The notes: generated from the letters alone by a model not told the origin. A DNA stretch of 64,000 nt from Pedobacter puniceum (GCF_009674685.1 NZ_WKJI01000003.1:310001-374000); one strand, 5' to 3'; shown: positions 1 through 9,951, numbered from the stretch's first letter. Numbers and translations are program-made.

Positions 1-204
1 AAGAAAATGCAATTGATGGATTTACCTGATGATTTATACATCGAGAAAGAAAGTAAGAAAAAGAAAGAAGAGGAGGAAGAGGATGATCCAACAAGAGGTG
101 GTGCTTTTCATGAGAAAAAAGCTAAAAACCTAAAGACACATAATTATAGCGCTAGAGAAAAAATAAGATTGTCAGGTAAAATCAGTAATAAGAGACTAGA
201 CTAA
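1..204 (+). CDS. C-terminal tail of a protein cut by the left edge, possibly a DEAD-box RNA helicase
   Basis: The reading frame is open from the first base and ends at TAA (202-204). An ATG occurs at base 7, but the frame continues to the window edge, so this is probably the end of a longer protein. The visible part is very charged: a Lys run, then a Glu/Asp run, then GGAFHEKK and a basic tail. Bacteroidota DEAD-box helicases of the RhlE type often end in a linker of the kind 'IPxMDLP' followed by a Lys-rich tail, which this resembles. No catalytic motif is visible, so the assignment is an inference. It could instead be a 65-residue hypothetical protein. Confidence 0.4.
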   Translation, partial: KKMQLMDLPDDLYIEKESKKKKEEEEEDDPTRGGAFHEKKAKNLKTHNYSAREKIRLSGKISNKRLD

Positions 205-222
205 ATATTAGATTTAAATGAG

Positions 223-257
223 TTTGACTTATTGTTTGCGTGTATCAATAAGTCAAA
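223..257. terminator. Bidirectional hairpin between converging genes
   Basis: A perfect 12-bp inverted repeat, TTTGACTTATTG (223-234) and CAATAAGTCAAA (246-257), with an 11-base loop, lies between the converging partial gene and ygiD. It has little GC and no strong T-run, so it is a weak candidate for a shared terminator. Confidence 0.45.
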
Positions 258-274
258 TTCGCTTAGCTGATAAA

Positions 275-1114
275 TCAATTAGTTTTCATCATTACCGATG
301 TCATGGTTAATGAACCGCCAACGGCAACATCATTAATGAAACTTACCTCATCATGCTTATTCTGTAAGCCTAAAATGTATAATAAAGGCAAATAATGTTC
401 TGGTGTTGGTATAGCGTATTTACCAGCCTGACCAAAATTCTCGAAATTAACCATAGCCTGATGGTTACCTTCTAAAATATTTCTTTTAAACGTATCATTA
501 AGTTCTAAAGCCCAATCATAACCAAAACCAGGCTGATTAAGTTTATCCCAAGCTACCATTCTTAAATTATGAACCATATTGCCACTACCAATAATAAGTA
601 CACCTTTTTTGCGCAATAATTGTAGCTCTTTGGCTAGTTCATAATGATAGATAGCAGGTTTTGTATAGTCTAAACTCAACTGCAAAACCGGAATATTTGC
701 TAGCGGGTAAAGATGTTTCACTACGCTCCAAGTGCCGTGGTCTAAACCCCAAATATGGTTTAATTCTACAGGCGTGTAATGCTTAAGTGCTTCTTTAATA
801 AATTCAGCAAGTTCTGGGTCGCCTGGGGCAGGGTATTGTACATCAAATAAAGCTTGGGGGAAACCACCAAAATCATGTATGGTATGTGGTTTTTCTACGG
901 CCGTAACTGCTGTACCACGTGTTTCCCAATGTGCAGATACAACAACAATAGCTTTAGGTTCTGGTATTTCTAAGGCTAATTTTCTCCAGTTGTCAACAAA
1001 ATCATTTTCTTCAATAGCATTCATGGGGCTGCCGTGGCCCATGAATAAAACAGGCATTGTTGTGCTGGTATCTAAATCTTGCTGCCAGCGGTATAAGTTT
1101 TTAAGCGTTTCCAT
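275..1114 (-). CDS. ygiD: 4,5-DOPA-extradiol-type dioxygenase, YgiD/LigB family
   Basis: This is a 279-residue class III extradiol ring-cleavage dioxygenase of the LigB superfamily. Family members bind a divalent metal (zinc in E. coli YgiD, iron in plant DODA) and open catechol rings such as DOPA. Visible motifs are FMGHGSPMNA near residues 24-33, SAHWETRG near 60-67, HTIHDFGGFP near 77-86, DHGTW in the middle and PEHYLPLLY near the C-terminus, which together supply the conserved histidines. It is the last gene of a minus-strand operon, starting 2 bases after the deaminase stop. The true substrate is unknown because bacterial YgiD proteins are poorly characterised. Confidence 0.88.
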   Translation of the reverse strand: METLKNLYRWQQDLDTSTTMPVLFMGHGSPMNAIEENDFVDNWRKLALEIPEPKAIVVVSAHWETRGTAVTAVEKPHTIHDFGGFPQALFDVQYPAPGDPELAEFIKEALKHYTPVELNHIWGLDHGTWSVVKHLYPLANIPVLQLSLDYTKPAIYHYELAKELQLLRKKGVLIIGSGNMVHNLRMVAWDKLNQPGFGYDWALELNDTFKRNILEGNHQAMVNFENFGQAGKYAIPTPEHYLPLLYILGLQNKHDEVSFINDVAVGGSLTMTSVMMKTN

Positions 1115-1116
1115 AT

Positions 1117-1554
1117 TTAAACTCCAATATCTTCATTCCAAAGACTTGGCTTTTCTTTGATAAATTGTTGCATCAACTGGTAGCAACCTTCATGGTGGGT
1201 AACCAATACTTTAACACCGCGGCTGCTTAGGAGTTCTTCTTCTCCCATAAAAGTTTTATTCTCTGCAATAACTACCCTAGGGATACCATATAAAAGTATA
1301 GTGCCCGAACACATAGGGCATGGTGATAAAGTAGTATACAAAGTACATTCTTGATAAATTTTAGCAGGTAATCTGCCAGCATTTTCTAAGGCATCCATCT
1401 CGCCATGTAAAATAACACTGCCTTTTTGCACTCTTTTATTATGGCCTCTACCTATAATTTTTCCATCATGTACCAGAACGGAGCCAATAGGAATACCACC
1501 TTCTTCGTAACCTTTTTTAGCTTCTTCAAAAGCTGCTTCCATGAATTTATCCAT
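1117..1554 (-). CDS. Cytosine deaminase, yeast FCY1-like
   Basis: This is a 145-residue zinc-dependent deaminase of the cytidine/deoxycytidylate deaminase fold. The zinc site is H50-G-E52 and P78-C79-P-M-C82. The resemblance to yeast cytosine deaminase Fcy1 goes well beyond the zinc motif: G35-R-G-H-N39, QKGS (43-46), HGE followed by ALENAGRL, LYTTLSPC, YGIPR, and a C-terminal WNEDIG (139-144) corresponding to the yeast WFEDIG segment that lines the pyrimidine pocket. It should convert cytosine to uracil and ammonia for pyrimidine salvage. It differs from the large amidohydrolase CodA of E. coli. It sits 11 bases after the monooxygenase gene and 2 bases before ygiD. A guanine or tRNA deaminase (TadA) is less likely because the TadA-specific motifs are missing. 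Confidence 0.85.
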   Translation of the reverse strand: MDKFMEAAFEEAKKGYEEGGIPIGSVLVHDGKIIGRGHNKRVQKGSVILHGEMDALENAGRLPAKIYQECTLYTTLSPCPMCSGTILLYGIPRVVIAENKTFMGEEELLSSRGVKVLVTHHEGCYQLMQQFIKEKPSLWNEDIGV

Positions 1555-1565
1555 CTTTTTGTAAG

Positions 1566-2558
1566 TTAATTAATTAAACCAGCCAAAAGCTCGTAAGATT
1601 TAAACCTATCTTCTGCTGTATCTGTAAAGGTAGAAATCATAATTTCATCAGTATCAAAATTACGACAGATATTTTCTAGCTTCACTTTCATTTCTTCTGG
1701 TGTACCAATAGCCATTCTTTGGCGGTTATATAAAATTCTATTCCACTCTAGTGTGTCGTAATCTTCATTTTTGATGTCTTCGTAAGAGAAACGCTCGTTA
1801 AACTTACCTTTTTCAAAGCTTAATAAGCGGTAATCCATTAAGGCTTGTACTTGTTTTACTTTTTCTTCATCTTCAGAACAGAAGCCAAAAATACCAACAC
1901 TAGTTTGTGGTGTCTTTAATTCATCAGAAGGAACAAATTTTTCTTTGTATGCTTTTATAGCCTGTGGGCCACCTTGCGGATTAATAAACTGAGCAAATGA
2001 TAAAGCCATACCAAAATAAGCCGCCAACAAAGCACTTTCTCCACTAGAAGTTAAAAGCCATAAATCTGGTGATGTACTAATCATCGGGATAGCGTTTATC
2101 TTAATTTCACTAACGCCCTCGATAGGTTCATCATTTAAAAAAGCTCTTAAATCTCTAAGCTGCTGAATATAATTTTGTGGATCGAAATTATTAGATGGGT
2201 TTAGCAAATGTGCCGTTATACGGTCTCCACCTGGTGCTCTTCCCATGCCTAAATCTATCCTGTTGGGATAAAGGGCTTCTAGCACCCTAAAATTTTCTGC
2301 TACTCTTAAAGTGCTATGATTGGGCATCATCATACCTCCGGAGCCTAAACGTATATTTTTAGTTTCGGCACCTAAGCGGGCAATCATAATTTCTGGCGAA
2401 CCGGTTGCTAAAGTTACTGAATTGTGATGTTCACTGAGCCAATATCGGGTATAACCCAATTGATCAGCTAATTTGGCAAGCGCAATACTTTCTTTTAAAG
2501 ATTCCTCTGCACTACTCCCTTTCCTTATAGGGGTTTGGTCTAAAACACTTAATCTCAT
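1566..2558 (-). CDS. LLM-class flavin-dependent oxidoreductase (luciferase-like monooxygenase)
   Basis: The protein (about 330 residues) belongs to the bacterial luciferase-like TIM-barrel family that uses reduced flavin, in the MsnO8/YhbW subgroup. Family signs are SVLDQTPIRKG at the N-terminus, YWLSEHHNS near residue 45, RLGSGGMMMPNHS near 75-90, DLGMGRAPGGDR near 100-112 and LTSSGESALLAA near 170. I chose the ATG at 2558, giving MRLSVLDQTP, because this is how the family usually begins. The upstream in-frame TTG at 2570 lies in a TAAATTTG sequence that looks like a promoter -7 box. It is the first gene of a three-gene minus-strand operon. Its substrate is unknown. Confidence 0.82.
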   Translation of the reverse strand: MRLSVLDQTPIRKGSSAEESLKESIALAKLADQLGYTRYWLSEHHNSVTLATGSPEIMIARLGAETKNIRLGSGGMMMPNHSTLRVAENFRVLEALYPNRIDLGMGRAPGGDRITAHLLNPSNNFDPQNYIQQLRDLRAFLNDEPIEGVSEIKINAIPMISTSPDLWLLTSSGESALLAAYFGMALSFAQFINPQGGPQAIKAYKEKFVPSDELKTPQTSVGIFGFCSEDEEKVKQVQALMDYRLLSFEKGKFNERFSYEDIKNEDYDTLEWNRILYNRQRMAIGTPEEMKVKLENICRNFDTDEIMISTFTDTAEDRFKSYELLAGLIN

Positions 2559-2650
2559 CCTCATATACAAATTTAACGATGCTTAAGCAAATACGTTTTA
2601 TGACAAGCCTTTCTTGACGGTTAAGTGATATTGGCTGTTCATCCATAATA

Positions 2651-2685
2651 AAAAAAACCGCTCCCAAAATAGAAGCGGTTTTTTT
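2651..2685. terminator. Rho-independent terminator downstream of eno
   Basis: AAAAAACCGCT pairs with AGCGGTTTTTT around an 11-base loop. It has A/T runs on both sides, so it can work in both directions. On the minus strand it ends eno and separates it from the monooxygenase operon. Confidence 0.85.
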
Positions 2686-2735
2686 AGATGTCTAGAGTTT
2701 TCACTCTTTTCATCCTAACTCTTTTATCCTAAAAA

Positions 2736-4055
<1,320 letters not shown>

Positions 4056-4116
4056 TTATTCGATTCTACTCTTAGTGTTAAAAGTACACTAAAGTATAGT
4101 TTTTATTTTAACTGGG

Positions 4117-4124
4117 CAAATATA
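4117..4124 (-). promoter_or_regulatory. Candidate -7 box of the eno promoter
   Basis: On the minus strand this reads TATATTTG, an exact match to the Bacteroidota -7 consensus TAnnTTTG. It would place the transcript start near 4110. No clear TTTG -33 box is found at the usual 19-21 base spacing, so support is moderate. Confidence 0.42.
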
Positions 4125-4254
4125 AACTTTTTAGGCATATGCTTTAAGTATAAAATATTATGTATATGCTAAGAAAATGTTGATTTTATTTTTTTTGAAA
4201 AGCAAAGTTTTGCTACTATTTTTAGGTAGTCTGGCTTTTCGCTCATACGTCACT

Positions 4255-4334
4255 AGGCCTTAGCCACATAGCCGGTATACGCTTCAATCCAGTTTATGGG
4301 GCAGGGCTTGTGCTAAGATTAATCGTATACAGGC
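4255..4334. repeat. Structured intergenic element with long imperfect inverted repeat
   Basis: GCCGGTATACGCTTCAATC (4271-4289) can pair with GATTAATCGTATACAGGC (4317-4334). The pairing has GCC/GGC, GTATACG/CGTATAC, TT/AA and AATC/GATT segments separated by single mismatches or bulges. The 27-base loop contains GGCTTGTGCTAA (4305-4316), which can also pair with TTAGCCACATAGCC (4260-4273), so two folds compete or form a pseudoknot. It is clearly GC-richer than its surroundings. It may be a dispersed palindromic repeat or a 5'-leader RNA. I do not recognise a known family. Confidence 0.5.
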
Positions 4335-4460
4335 TTCATAGATTTATCATTTATCTATAAAAATCAAAAATTATAGTTTTTAAGCTATAAATCATACTGC
4401 TTTTTTATGTTAAATTTCAATTTATCATAGGTTTATGCCCTCAAATTCCTAAAAAATTGC

Positions 4461-4468
4461 TAATCTTG
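4461..4468 (+). promoter_or_regulatory. Candidate -7 box of the gnd promoter
   Basis: TAATCTTG matches TAnnTTTG at seven of eight positions and is followed by CAGC, a context common downstream of Bacteroidota -7 boxes. The predicted start near 4475 leaves a leader of about 40 bases before gnd. Confidence 0.45.
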
Positions 4469-4513
4469 CAGCACTAACATTTCAAACAAAACCAACATAT
4501 TTAATTATACATC

Positions 4514-5974
4514 ATGAGTAAAGCAATTTCAGACATCGGGATTATAGGTATAGCTGTAATGGGCGAAAACCTAATCTTGAACATGGAAAGTAAAGGATTT
4601 CATGTAACTGCGTACAACCGTACTGTAGATAAAGTAGAAAACTTTATCAACGGTAGAGCTAAAGGGAAAAACATCTACGGAGCAAAATCTATAGAAGATT
4701 TAATAGGCTCTTTAAAAGCTCCACGTAAAGTTATGTTAATGGTAAAAGCAGGTAAGCCTGTTGATGATTTTATCGAACTATTAATCCCTCATTTATCTCC
4801 TGGTGATATTATTATTGATGGTGGAAACTCTCACTTCCCTGATACTGAACGTCGTGTTAAGTATTTAGAAGGCAAAGGTTTGCATTTTATTGGTAGTGGT
4901 GTTTCCGGAGGCGAAGAAGGTGCTTTGTTAGGCCCTTCAATTATGCCTGGTGGTTCTAAAGCTGCATGGCCAGCTGTAAAACCTATTTTCCAAGGTATAG
5001 CCGCAAAAGTAGACGATGGTTCTCCTTGTTGTGATTGGGTAGGCGACGGCGGTGCAGGTCACTTCGTTAAAATGGTACATAATGGTATCGAGTATGGCGA
5101 TATGCAATTGATAAACGAAGTTTATCATATCATGAAAGACGTTTTAGGAATGTCTACAGATGAAATGCATGAAGTGTTTAAAGAGTGGAATGAAGGCGAA
5201 TTAGATAGCTATTTAGTAGAAATCACCAGAGATATTTTAGCTTACAAAGAAGCTGATGGCACACCAATCTTAGATAAAATTTTAGATACCGCCGGACAAA
5301 AAGGAACAGGTAAATGGACTGGTACTGTAGCTTTAGAGCTGGGTATTCCATTAACTTTAATTACCGAGTCTGTGTTCTCAAGATGTTTATCAGCTTTAAA
5401 AGATGAGCGTGTTGCTGCATCTAAAGTTTTAACTGCTGGTCCAAAGCCATCATTTAATGGCGATAAAAAAGAATATATCAATTACTTAAGAGATGCATTA
5501 TATGCTGCTAAAGTGATTTCTTATGCACAAGGTTACCAAATGATGAAAGCCGCAGCTAAAGAATACGGTTGGGAGTTAAGCTATGGTAATATTGCTTTAA
5601 TGTGGAGAGGTGGATGTATTATCCGTTCTCGTTTCTTAGGAAATATCAAAGAAGCATTTGATAATAATCCAGACTTGGCTAACCTTTTATTAGACCCTTA
5701 TTTTGCTGAGAAAATTCAAGCTTGCCAAAATGGTTTAAGACAAGCGGTGGCTCTAGCAACTATCAATGGTATTCCTGCACCTTGCTTAAGCGCAGGCTTA
5801 AATTATTACGATGGTTACCGTTGCGAGCGTTTACCTGCTAATTTATTACAAGCACAACGTGATTATTTTGGAGCGCATACTTACGAGCGTATAGATAAGC
5901 CTAGAGGAGAATTCTTCCATACCAATTGGACAGGTCGTGGTGGTACAACTTCATCTACAACTTATGTAGTTTAG
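4514..5974 (+). CDS. gnd: 6-phosphogluconate dehydrogenase, decarboxylating
   Basis: The 486-residue enzyme oxidises and decarboxylates 6-phosphogluconate to ribulose 5-phosphate with NADP+ (pentose phosphate pathway). The N-terminal Rossmann motif is GIAVMGENL (12-20), with YNRT at 34-37 where the family Arg reads the NADP phosphate. Substrate-site segments are GSGVSGGEEGA (127-137) and KMVHNGIEYGDMQL (186-199), with the conserved Lys186 and Asn190. The C-terminal helical domain and tail are complete. It is a single gene with its own terminator; zwf and pgl are not adjacent. Confidence 0.97.
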   Translation: MSKAISDIGIIGIAVMGENLILNMESKGFHVTAYNRTVDKVENFINGRAKGKNIYGAKSIEDLIGSLKAPRKVMLMVKAGKPVDDFIELLIPHLSPGDIIIDGGNSHFPDTERRVKYLEGKGLHFIGSGVSGGEEGALLGPSIMPGGSKAAWPAVKPIFQGIAAKVDDGSPCCDWVGDGGAGHFVKMVHNGIEYGDMQLINEVYHIMKDVLGMSTDEMHEVFKEWNEGELDSYLVEITRDILAYKEADGTPILDKILDTAGQKGTGKWTGTVALELGIPLTLITESVFSRCLSALKDERVAASKVLTAGPKPSFNGDKKEYINYLRDALYAAKVISYAQGYQMMKAAAKEYGWELSYGNIALMWRGGCIIRSRFLGNIKEAFDNNPDLANLLLDPYFAEKIQACQNGLRQAVALATINGIPAPCLSAGLNYYDGYRCERLPANLLQAQRDYFGAHTYERIDKPRGEFFHTNWTGRGGTTSSTTYVV

Positions 5975-5993
5975 TATAAGCAACATATTAAAC

Positions 5994-6028
5994 AAAAGCC
6001 TTTTAGAATTTTCTAAGAGGCTTTTTTG
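5994..6028 (+). terminator. Terminator of gnd
   Basis: AAAAGCC-TT-TTAGAA pairs with TTCTAA-GA-GGCTTTT, followed by a T-run, 20 bases after the gnd stop. Confidence 0.82.
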
Positions 6029-6124
6029 TTAAAATAAACTAAAAATTTTAGCTAAAAAGAATTATTTATATTTTTATGAGCAATTAGGATAAGTTAACTA
6101 CCTAAAGCTTGTCCTATAATTTTT

Positions 6125-8563
6125 ATGGCGCAAAACTTTCAACTGCAATTAGCTTCAGAATTTGTACAGTATACTGATAAGAATGTTTTCCTAACTGGGA
6201 AAGCTGGTACAGGTAAAACAACTTTTTTACATCGTTTAAAAGAAAACTGCCCCAAAAGGATGGTTATAGTAGCGCCTACAGGTGTGGCGGCCATTAATGC
6301 AGGTGGAAGTACTATCCATTCTTTTTTTCAATTAGCATTTGGACCTTATGTGCCCAATGCTGATCAAAAATCATTTCAACACAAAATGAATAAGCAAAAA
6401 ATCAGTCTAATAAAAAGTCTTGATTTATTGGTTATTGATGAAATAAGTATGGTTAGAGCCGATACTTTAGATAATATTGATGAAGTTTTAAGAAGATATA
6501 GGGATAGAAATAAGCCTTTTGGTGGCGTACAACTTTTAATGATAGGCGATTTGCATCAGCTTTCTCCTGTTGTTAAAGATCAAGATTGGGAGCTGCTAAA
6601 ACCATATTACAGCAATTTATACTTTTTTAATAGCAGGGCTTTACAACAAACATCGCCAATAAGTATAGAGCTTAAACATATCTATCGCCAGTCTGATACT
6701 TTTTTTATAGATATTTTAAATGCCGTTAGAGAAAACCGTATTGATGAGCAAGTTTTAGCGCAGCTTAACCAACGTTATATCCCTAATTTCAATCCTGATG
6801 AAGAAGAAGGTTATATCACGTTAACATCTCATAACCAATCTGCCAATATCATTAACGATGAAAAGCTAAAAAGTTTAAAAGCAAAAAGCCATTATTATAA
6901 AGCTGATGTGAAAGGCGAGTTTCCAGAGTTTTCTTATCCCAACGCATTAGAGTTGGAGCTGAAAGAAGGTGCACAAGTTATGTTTGTTAAAAACGACGCT
7001 TCTAGAGACAAGCTCTATTTTAATGGGAAAATTGGTAAAATCATCAAAATAAAAGATGACTATATCCATGTAAAATGCCCCGGAGATTTACAAGAAATTG
7101 TGGTAGGCAGGGTAGAGTGGGAGAATACCAAATACGAGTTAAATCCAGATACGAAAGAAATAGAAGAAAAAGTAATAGGTAGTTTTATTCAATATCCTAT
7201 TAAATTGGCTTGGGCTATCACCATCCACAAAAGCCAAGGTTTAACTTTTGAAAAAGCTATTATTGATGCTAATGCCGCCTTTGCCCATGGGCAAGTTTAT
7301 GTGGCTTTAAGCCGATGTAAAAGCTTCGAAGGGATGGTTTTGCGTACGCCAATTTCTTTTAACAGCATAAAAACAGATGGAACTGTTGCTACTTACACTA
7401 AAAATGCGGAGCAAAACAGCCCGGGAGAGCAGCATCTTGTAGAGGCTAAAGTTGTTTTTCAAAGAAATTTGTTATTAGAGCTTTTTGATTTTAAACGATT
7501 AAAATCATCACTTTATGTGTGTAAAAAATTAGCAGAAGAATATCATCAAATTATAAGTTTAGGCTTTTTAGAGAATATTAATGCAGTTAGAGAGGCAGCA
7601 GAAATTGATATTTATACTGTAGTGGAGAAATTTAACAGGCAGATTGAACAATACTTGCAGCAAGGTAAGTTACCGGAGGAAAATGAGGAGTTGCAAGAAC
7701 GTGTTAAAAAAGCTTGTACTTATTTTGCAGATAAGCTAATTGTGCTTCATGAAAACTTAGATAAAGTAAGTTTTGATGCAGATAATAAAACCATTAAAAA
7801 GCAATTTTTAGAGGCTATAGAGCAGGTTGAAAAAGAGGTTTTCATCAAGCAATCTGCACTTAAACTTTGCTGTAATGGTTTTCAAACTTTAAATTATCTA
7901 AAAACTAAGGCCAATGCAGAGATAGATTTCCTGAACCTTAAAAAAGCTACTCCGGTAGAAAAAGCAACTGCTCCGGTTACTGGTGTTAACCATCCCGAAT
8001 TGTACAAAACCATTAAAACTTGGCGAGACCAATTAGCTGCAGAAAATAATGTACCGGTTTATCATATTTTACCGCAAAAGGTTTTGATAGAGTTGGTAAA
8101 TAAATTGCCTTCAAACTTTCAAGAACTAGAAAGTATAAAAGGAATAGGTAAAACCAAAGTGAAGCAATTTGGGAACGAGCTATTGGTGATGATTAGCGAA
8201 TATTGCGAGAAGAAAGAAGTCTCTCAGACACCTTTTCAATTGTTTGTAAAAACCACGGCAGAGAAAGTAGATACCAAAAAGTTAAGTTTCGATTTATTTA
8301 AAGCAGGTAAAACCATGCAAGAAATTGCTTTAGAAAGAAATTTAGCGCTTACTACAATAGAGACTCATTTAACACATTACATTGGTACTGGCGATTTAGA
8401 TATTTATAGCTTTGTAAATAAGAGTAAAGTAAGCCAAATTCAAGATTATATCTGGAGAAATAAACCTTCATCTATGAATGATACCAAAGCAGCTTTAGGC
8501 GAAGAGATTTCTTATGGCGAAATAAGAGCGGTTATGAAGTTTATGGAACTTAATAACTCGTAA
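6125..8563 (+). CDS. PIF1-like SF1B helicase with HRDC and C-terminal HTH domains
   Basis: This is an 812-residue AAA/superfamily 1B helicase. Walker A is GKAGTGKTT (25-33), motif Ia is APTGVAAINAGG (50-61), Walker B is VIDEISMV (103-110), and GDLHQLSPV follows near 146. Near 365-410 are AITIHKSQGLTFEKA and VYVALSRCKSFEG, the helicase motifs V and VI. The middle is helical with no clear domain. Residues about 630-705 fit an HRDC domain (VLIELVNKLPSNFQELESIKGIGKT region), and the last 90 or so residues contain a helix-turn-helix typical of RecQ-associated HTH modules. It probably unwinds branched DNA, G-quadruplexes or stalled forks. It stands alone between two terminators. Confidence 0.85.
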   Translation: MAQNFQLQLASEFVQYTDKNVFLTGKAGTGKTTFLHRLKENCPKRMVIVAPTGVAAINAGGSTIHSFFQLAFGPYVPNADQKSFQHKMNKQKISLIKSLDLLVIDEISMVRADTLDNIDEVLRRYRDRNKPFGGVQLLMIGDLHQLSPVVKDQDWELLKPYYSNLYFFNSRALQQTSPISIELKHIYRQSDTFFIDILNAVRENRIDEQVLAQLNQRYIPNFNPDEEEGYITLTSHNQSANIINDEKLKSLKAKSHYYKADVKGEFPEFSYPNALELELKEGAQVMFVKNDASRDKLYFNGKIGKIIKIKDDYIHVKCPGDLQEIVVGRVEWENTKYELNPDTKEIEEKVIGSFIQYPIKLAWAITIHKSQGLTFEKAIIDANAAFAHGQVYVALSRCKSFEGMVLRTPISFNSIKTDGTVATYTKNAEQNSPGEQHLVEAKVVFQRNLLLELFDFKRLKSSLYVCKKLAEEYHQIISLGFLENINAVREAAEIDIYTVVEKFNRQIEQYLQQGKLPEENEELQERVKKACTYFADKLIVLHENLDKVSFDADNKTIKKQFLEAIEQVEKEVFIKQSALKLCCNGFQTLNYLKTKANAEIDFLNLKKATPVEKATAPVTGVNHPELYKTIKTWRDQLAAENNVPVYHILPQKVLIELVNKLPSNFQELESIKGIGKTKVKQFGNELLVMISEYCEKKEVSQTPFQLFVKTTAEKVDTKKLSFDLFKAGKTMQEIALERNLALTTIETHLTHYIGTGDLDIYSFVNKSKVSQIQDYIWRNKPSSMNDTKAALGEEISYGEIRAVMKFMELNNS

Positions 8564-8576
8564 TACTATTAAAATA

Positions 8577-8604
8577 AAAAATCCCTCTTTTTGGGAGGGA
8601 TTTG
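8577..8604. terminator. Bidirectional terminator between the helicase gene and carA
   Basis: AAATCCCTC pairs with GAGGGATTT around a seven-base loop, with A-runs upstream and T-runs downstream. It serves both converging genes. Confidence 0.82.
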
Positions 8605-8612
8605 TATGATTA

Positions 8613-9716
8613 TTATCCTTTCATCATTTCCACAAAATCATCAAATAAGTATCTTGAATCATGCGGACCTGGTGAAGATTCTGGATGGTATTGTACAGAA
8701 AACGCTTTTTTACCTTTAACTCTTATACCTTCAATAGATTGGTCGTTTAAGTTTAAGTGAGTAATTTCTACTTTGTCAGATTTTCTAACTTCTTCTGCAA
8801 TTACACCAAAACCGTGGTTTTGAGAAGTTACTTCGCAGTGGTCTTTAATGATGTTCTTTACAGGGTGGTTTAAGCCACGGTGGCCGTTAAACATTTTCAT
8901 GGTACCAATACCATTAGCTTGTGCTAATAATTGATGCCCTAAACAAATACCAAACAAAGGCTTGTCTTCTTCAAGAATTTCTTTTACCGTTTCTATGGCA
9001 TAAGGCATTGCAGCAGGGTCTCCAGGGCCATTACTAATGAAGTAACCATCAGGGTTCCATTTTTTCATTTCATCGTAAGAAGTTTTAGCAGGAAAAACCT
9101 TAGCGTAAACACCTCTCTCGGCAAAATTTCTTAAAATATTTTTCTTAACACCTAAATCTAAAACAGCAACTTTTACCGGAGCATTTTCATCACCAATAAA
9201 ATAAGGCTCTTTTGTACTTACTTGCGATGAAAGCTCTAAACCATCCATAGAAGGTACACCAGCAAGTTTAGCTTTAAGTTCATCAATATCTAATATTTCT
9301 GAAGAGATAATGGCATTCATAGCACCTTTATCTCTAATATGTCTTACCAATTCACGGGTATCAATATCAGAAATACCTACAATATGCTCGTCTTGGAAAT
9401 AGTCTTGAATAGATTTTTCTGCTTCTTTTCTACTGTAATTGATATTGAAGTTTTTGCACACTAAACCAGCAATTTTGATGCTTCCAGACTCAATCTCATC
9501 AGCATGTATACCATAATTACCAATATGAGCATTGGTAGTAACCATGATTTGTCCAAAATAAGAAGGGTCTGTAAAAATCTCCTGGTAACCAGTCATACCT
9601 GTATTAAAACAGATTTCGCCTGTTGTAGTGCCAATTTTTCCGGCTGCTTTACCGTGGAAAACGGTTCCATCAGCTAAAAGAAGTACGGCGGGTAATTTTG
9701 TGTAGTGTGCGTTCAT
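8613..9716 (-). CDS. carA: Carbamoyl-phosphate synthase small (glutaminase) subunit
   Basis: This 367-residue subunit hydrolyses glutamine and passes ammonia to CarB for carbamoyl phosphate, feeding arginine and pyrimidine synthesis. The N-terminal CPSase domain shows LADGTVFHGKAAG and GEICFNTGMTGYQEIFTDPSY. The C-terminal class I amidotransferase domain shows FISNGPGDP, the nucleophile motif FGICLGHQLLA and the His-Glu pair in QYHPESSPGPHDS. carB is not next to it, so the two subunits are encoded separately here. The upstream region has a near-ideal promoter with a leader of about 105 bases. Confidence 0.97.
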   Translation of the reverse strand: MNAHYTKLPAVLLLADGTVFHGKAAGKIGTTTGEICFNTGMTGYQEIFTDPSYFGQIMVTTNAHIGNYGIHADEIESGSIKIAGLVCKNFNINYSRKEAEKSIQDYFQDEHIVGISDIDTRELVRHIRDKGAMNAIISSEILDIDELKAKLAGVPSMDGLELSSQVSTKEPYFIGDENAPVKVAVLDLGVKKNILRNFAERGVYAKVFPAKTSYDEMKKWNPDGYFISNGPGDPAAMPYAIETVKEILEEDKPLFGICLGHQLLAQANGIGTMKMFNGHRGLNHPVKNIIKDHCEVTSQNHGFGVIAEEVRKSDKVEITHLNLNDQSIEGIRVKGKKAFSVQYHPESSPGPHDSRYLFDDFVEMMKG

Positions 9717-9829
9717 TTGTGATTAATAAACTCTAAATGAAAATTTAATTGAAAAAGGCTATGGGATGGAATAAATTCCTTGATGTTAGTGTAAGAAATA
9801 AGAGCTTGCTTATTTTTCATCTCGGGGTG

Positions 9830-9860
9830 CAAAAGTAATAAAAATAGCATAATAGACAAA
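9830..9860 (-). promoter_or_regulatory. carA promoter
   Basis: On the minus strand, TTTG (9860-9857), a 19-base spacer and TACTTTTG (9837-9830) match the Bacteroidota -33/-7 consensus exactly. The predicted start near 9823 gives a leader of about 105 bases, which contains a small AAATAAG/CTTATTT hairpin. Such a long leader leaves room for post-transcriptional control. Confidence 0.72.
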
Positions 9861-9943
9861 GTAAAAGCTTAAAATAATTATCATTTAAAATATGCTATTC
9901 AATATTAATACCTAAAATATTAAACATTACATTTTCCTTTTTC

Positions 9944-9951
9944 TAACTTTG
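9944..9951 (+). promoter_or_regulatory. Candidate -7 box of the panB promoter
   Basis: TAACTTTG exactly matches the TAnnTTTG consensus, 45 bases before the panB ATG. No TTTG is present at the -33 position. Confidence 0.5.
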
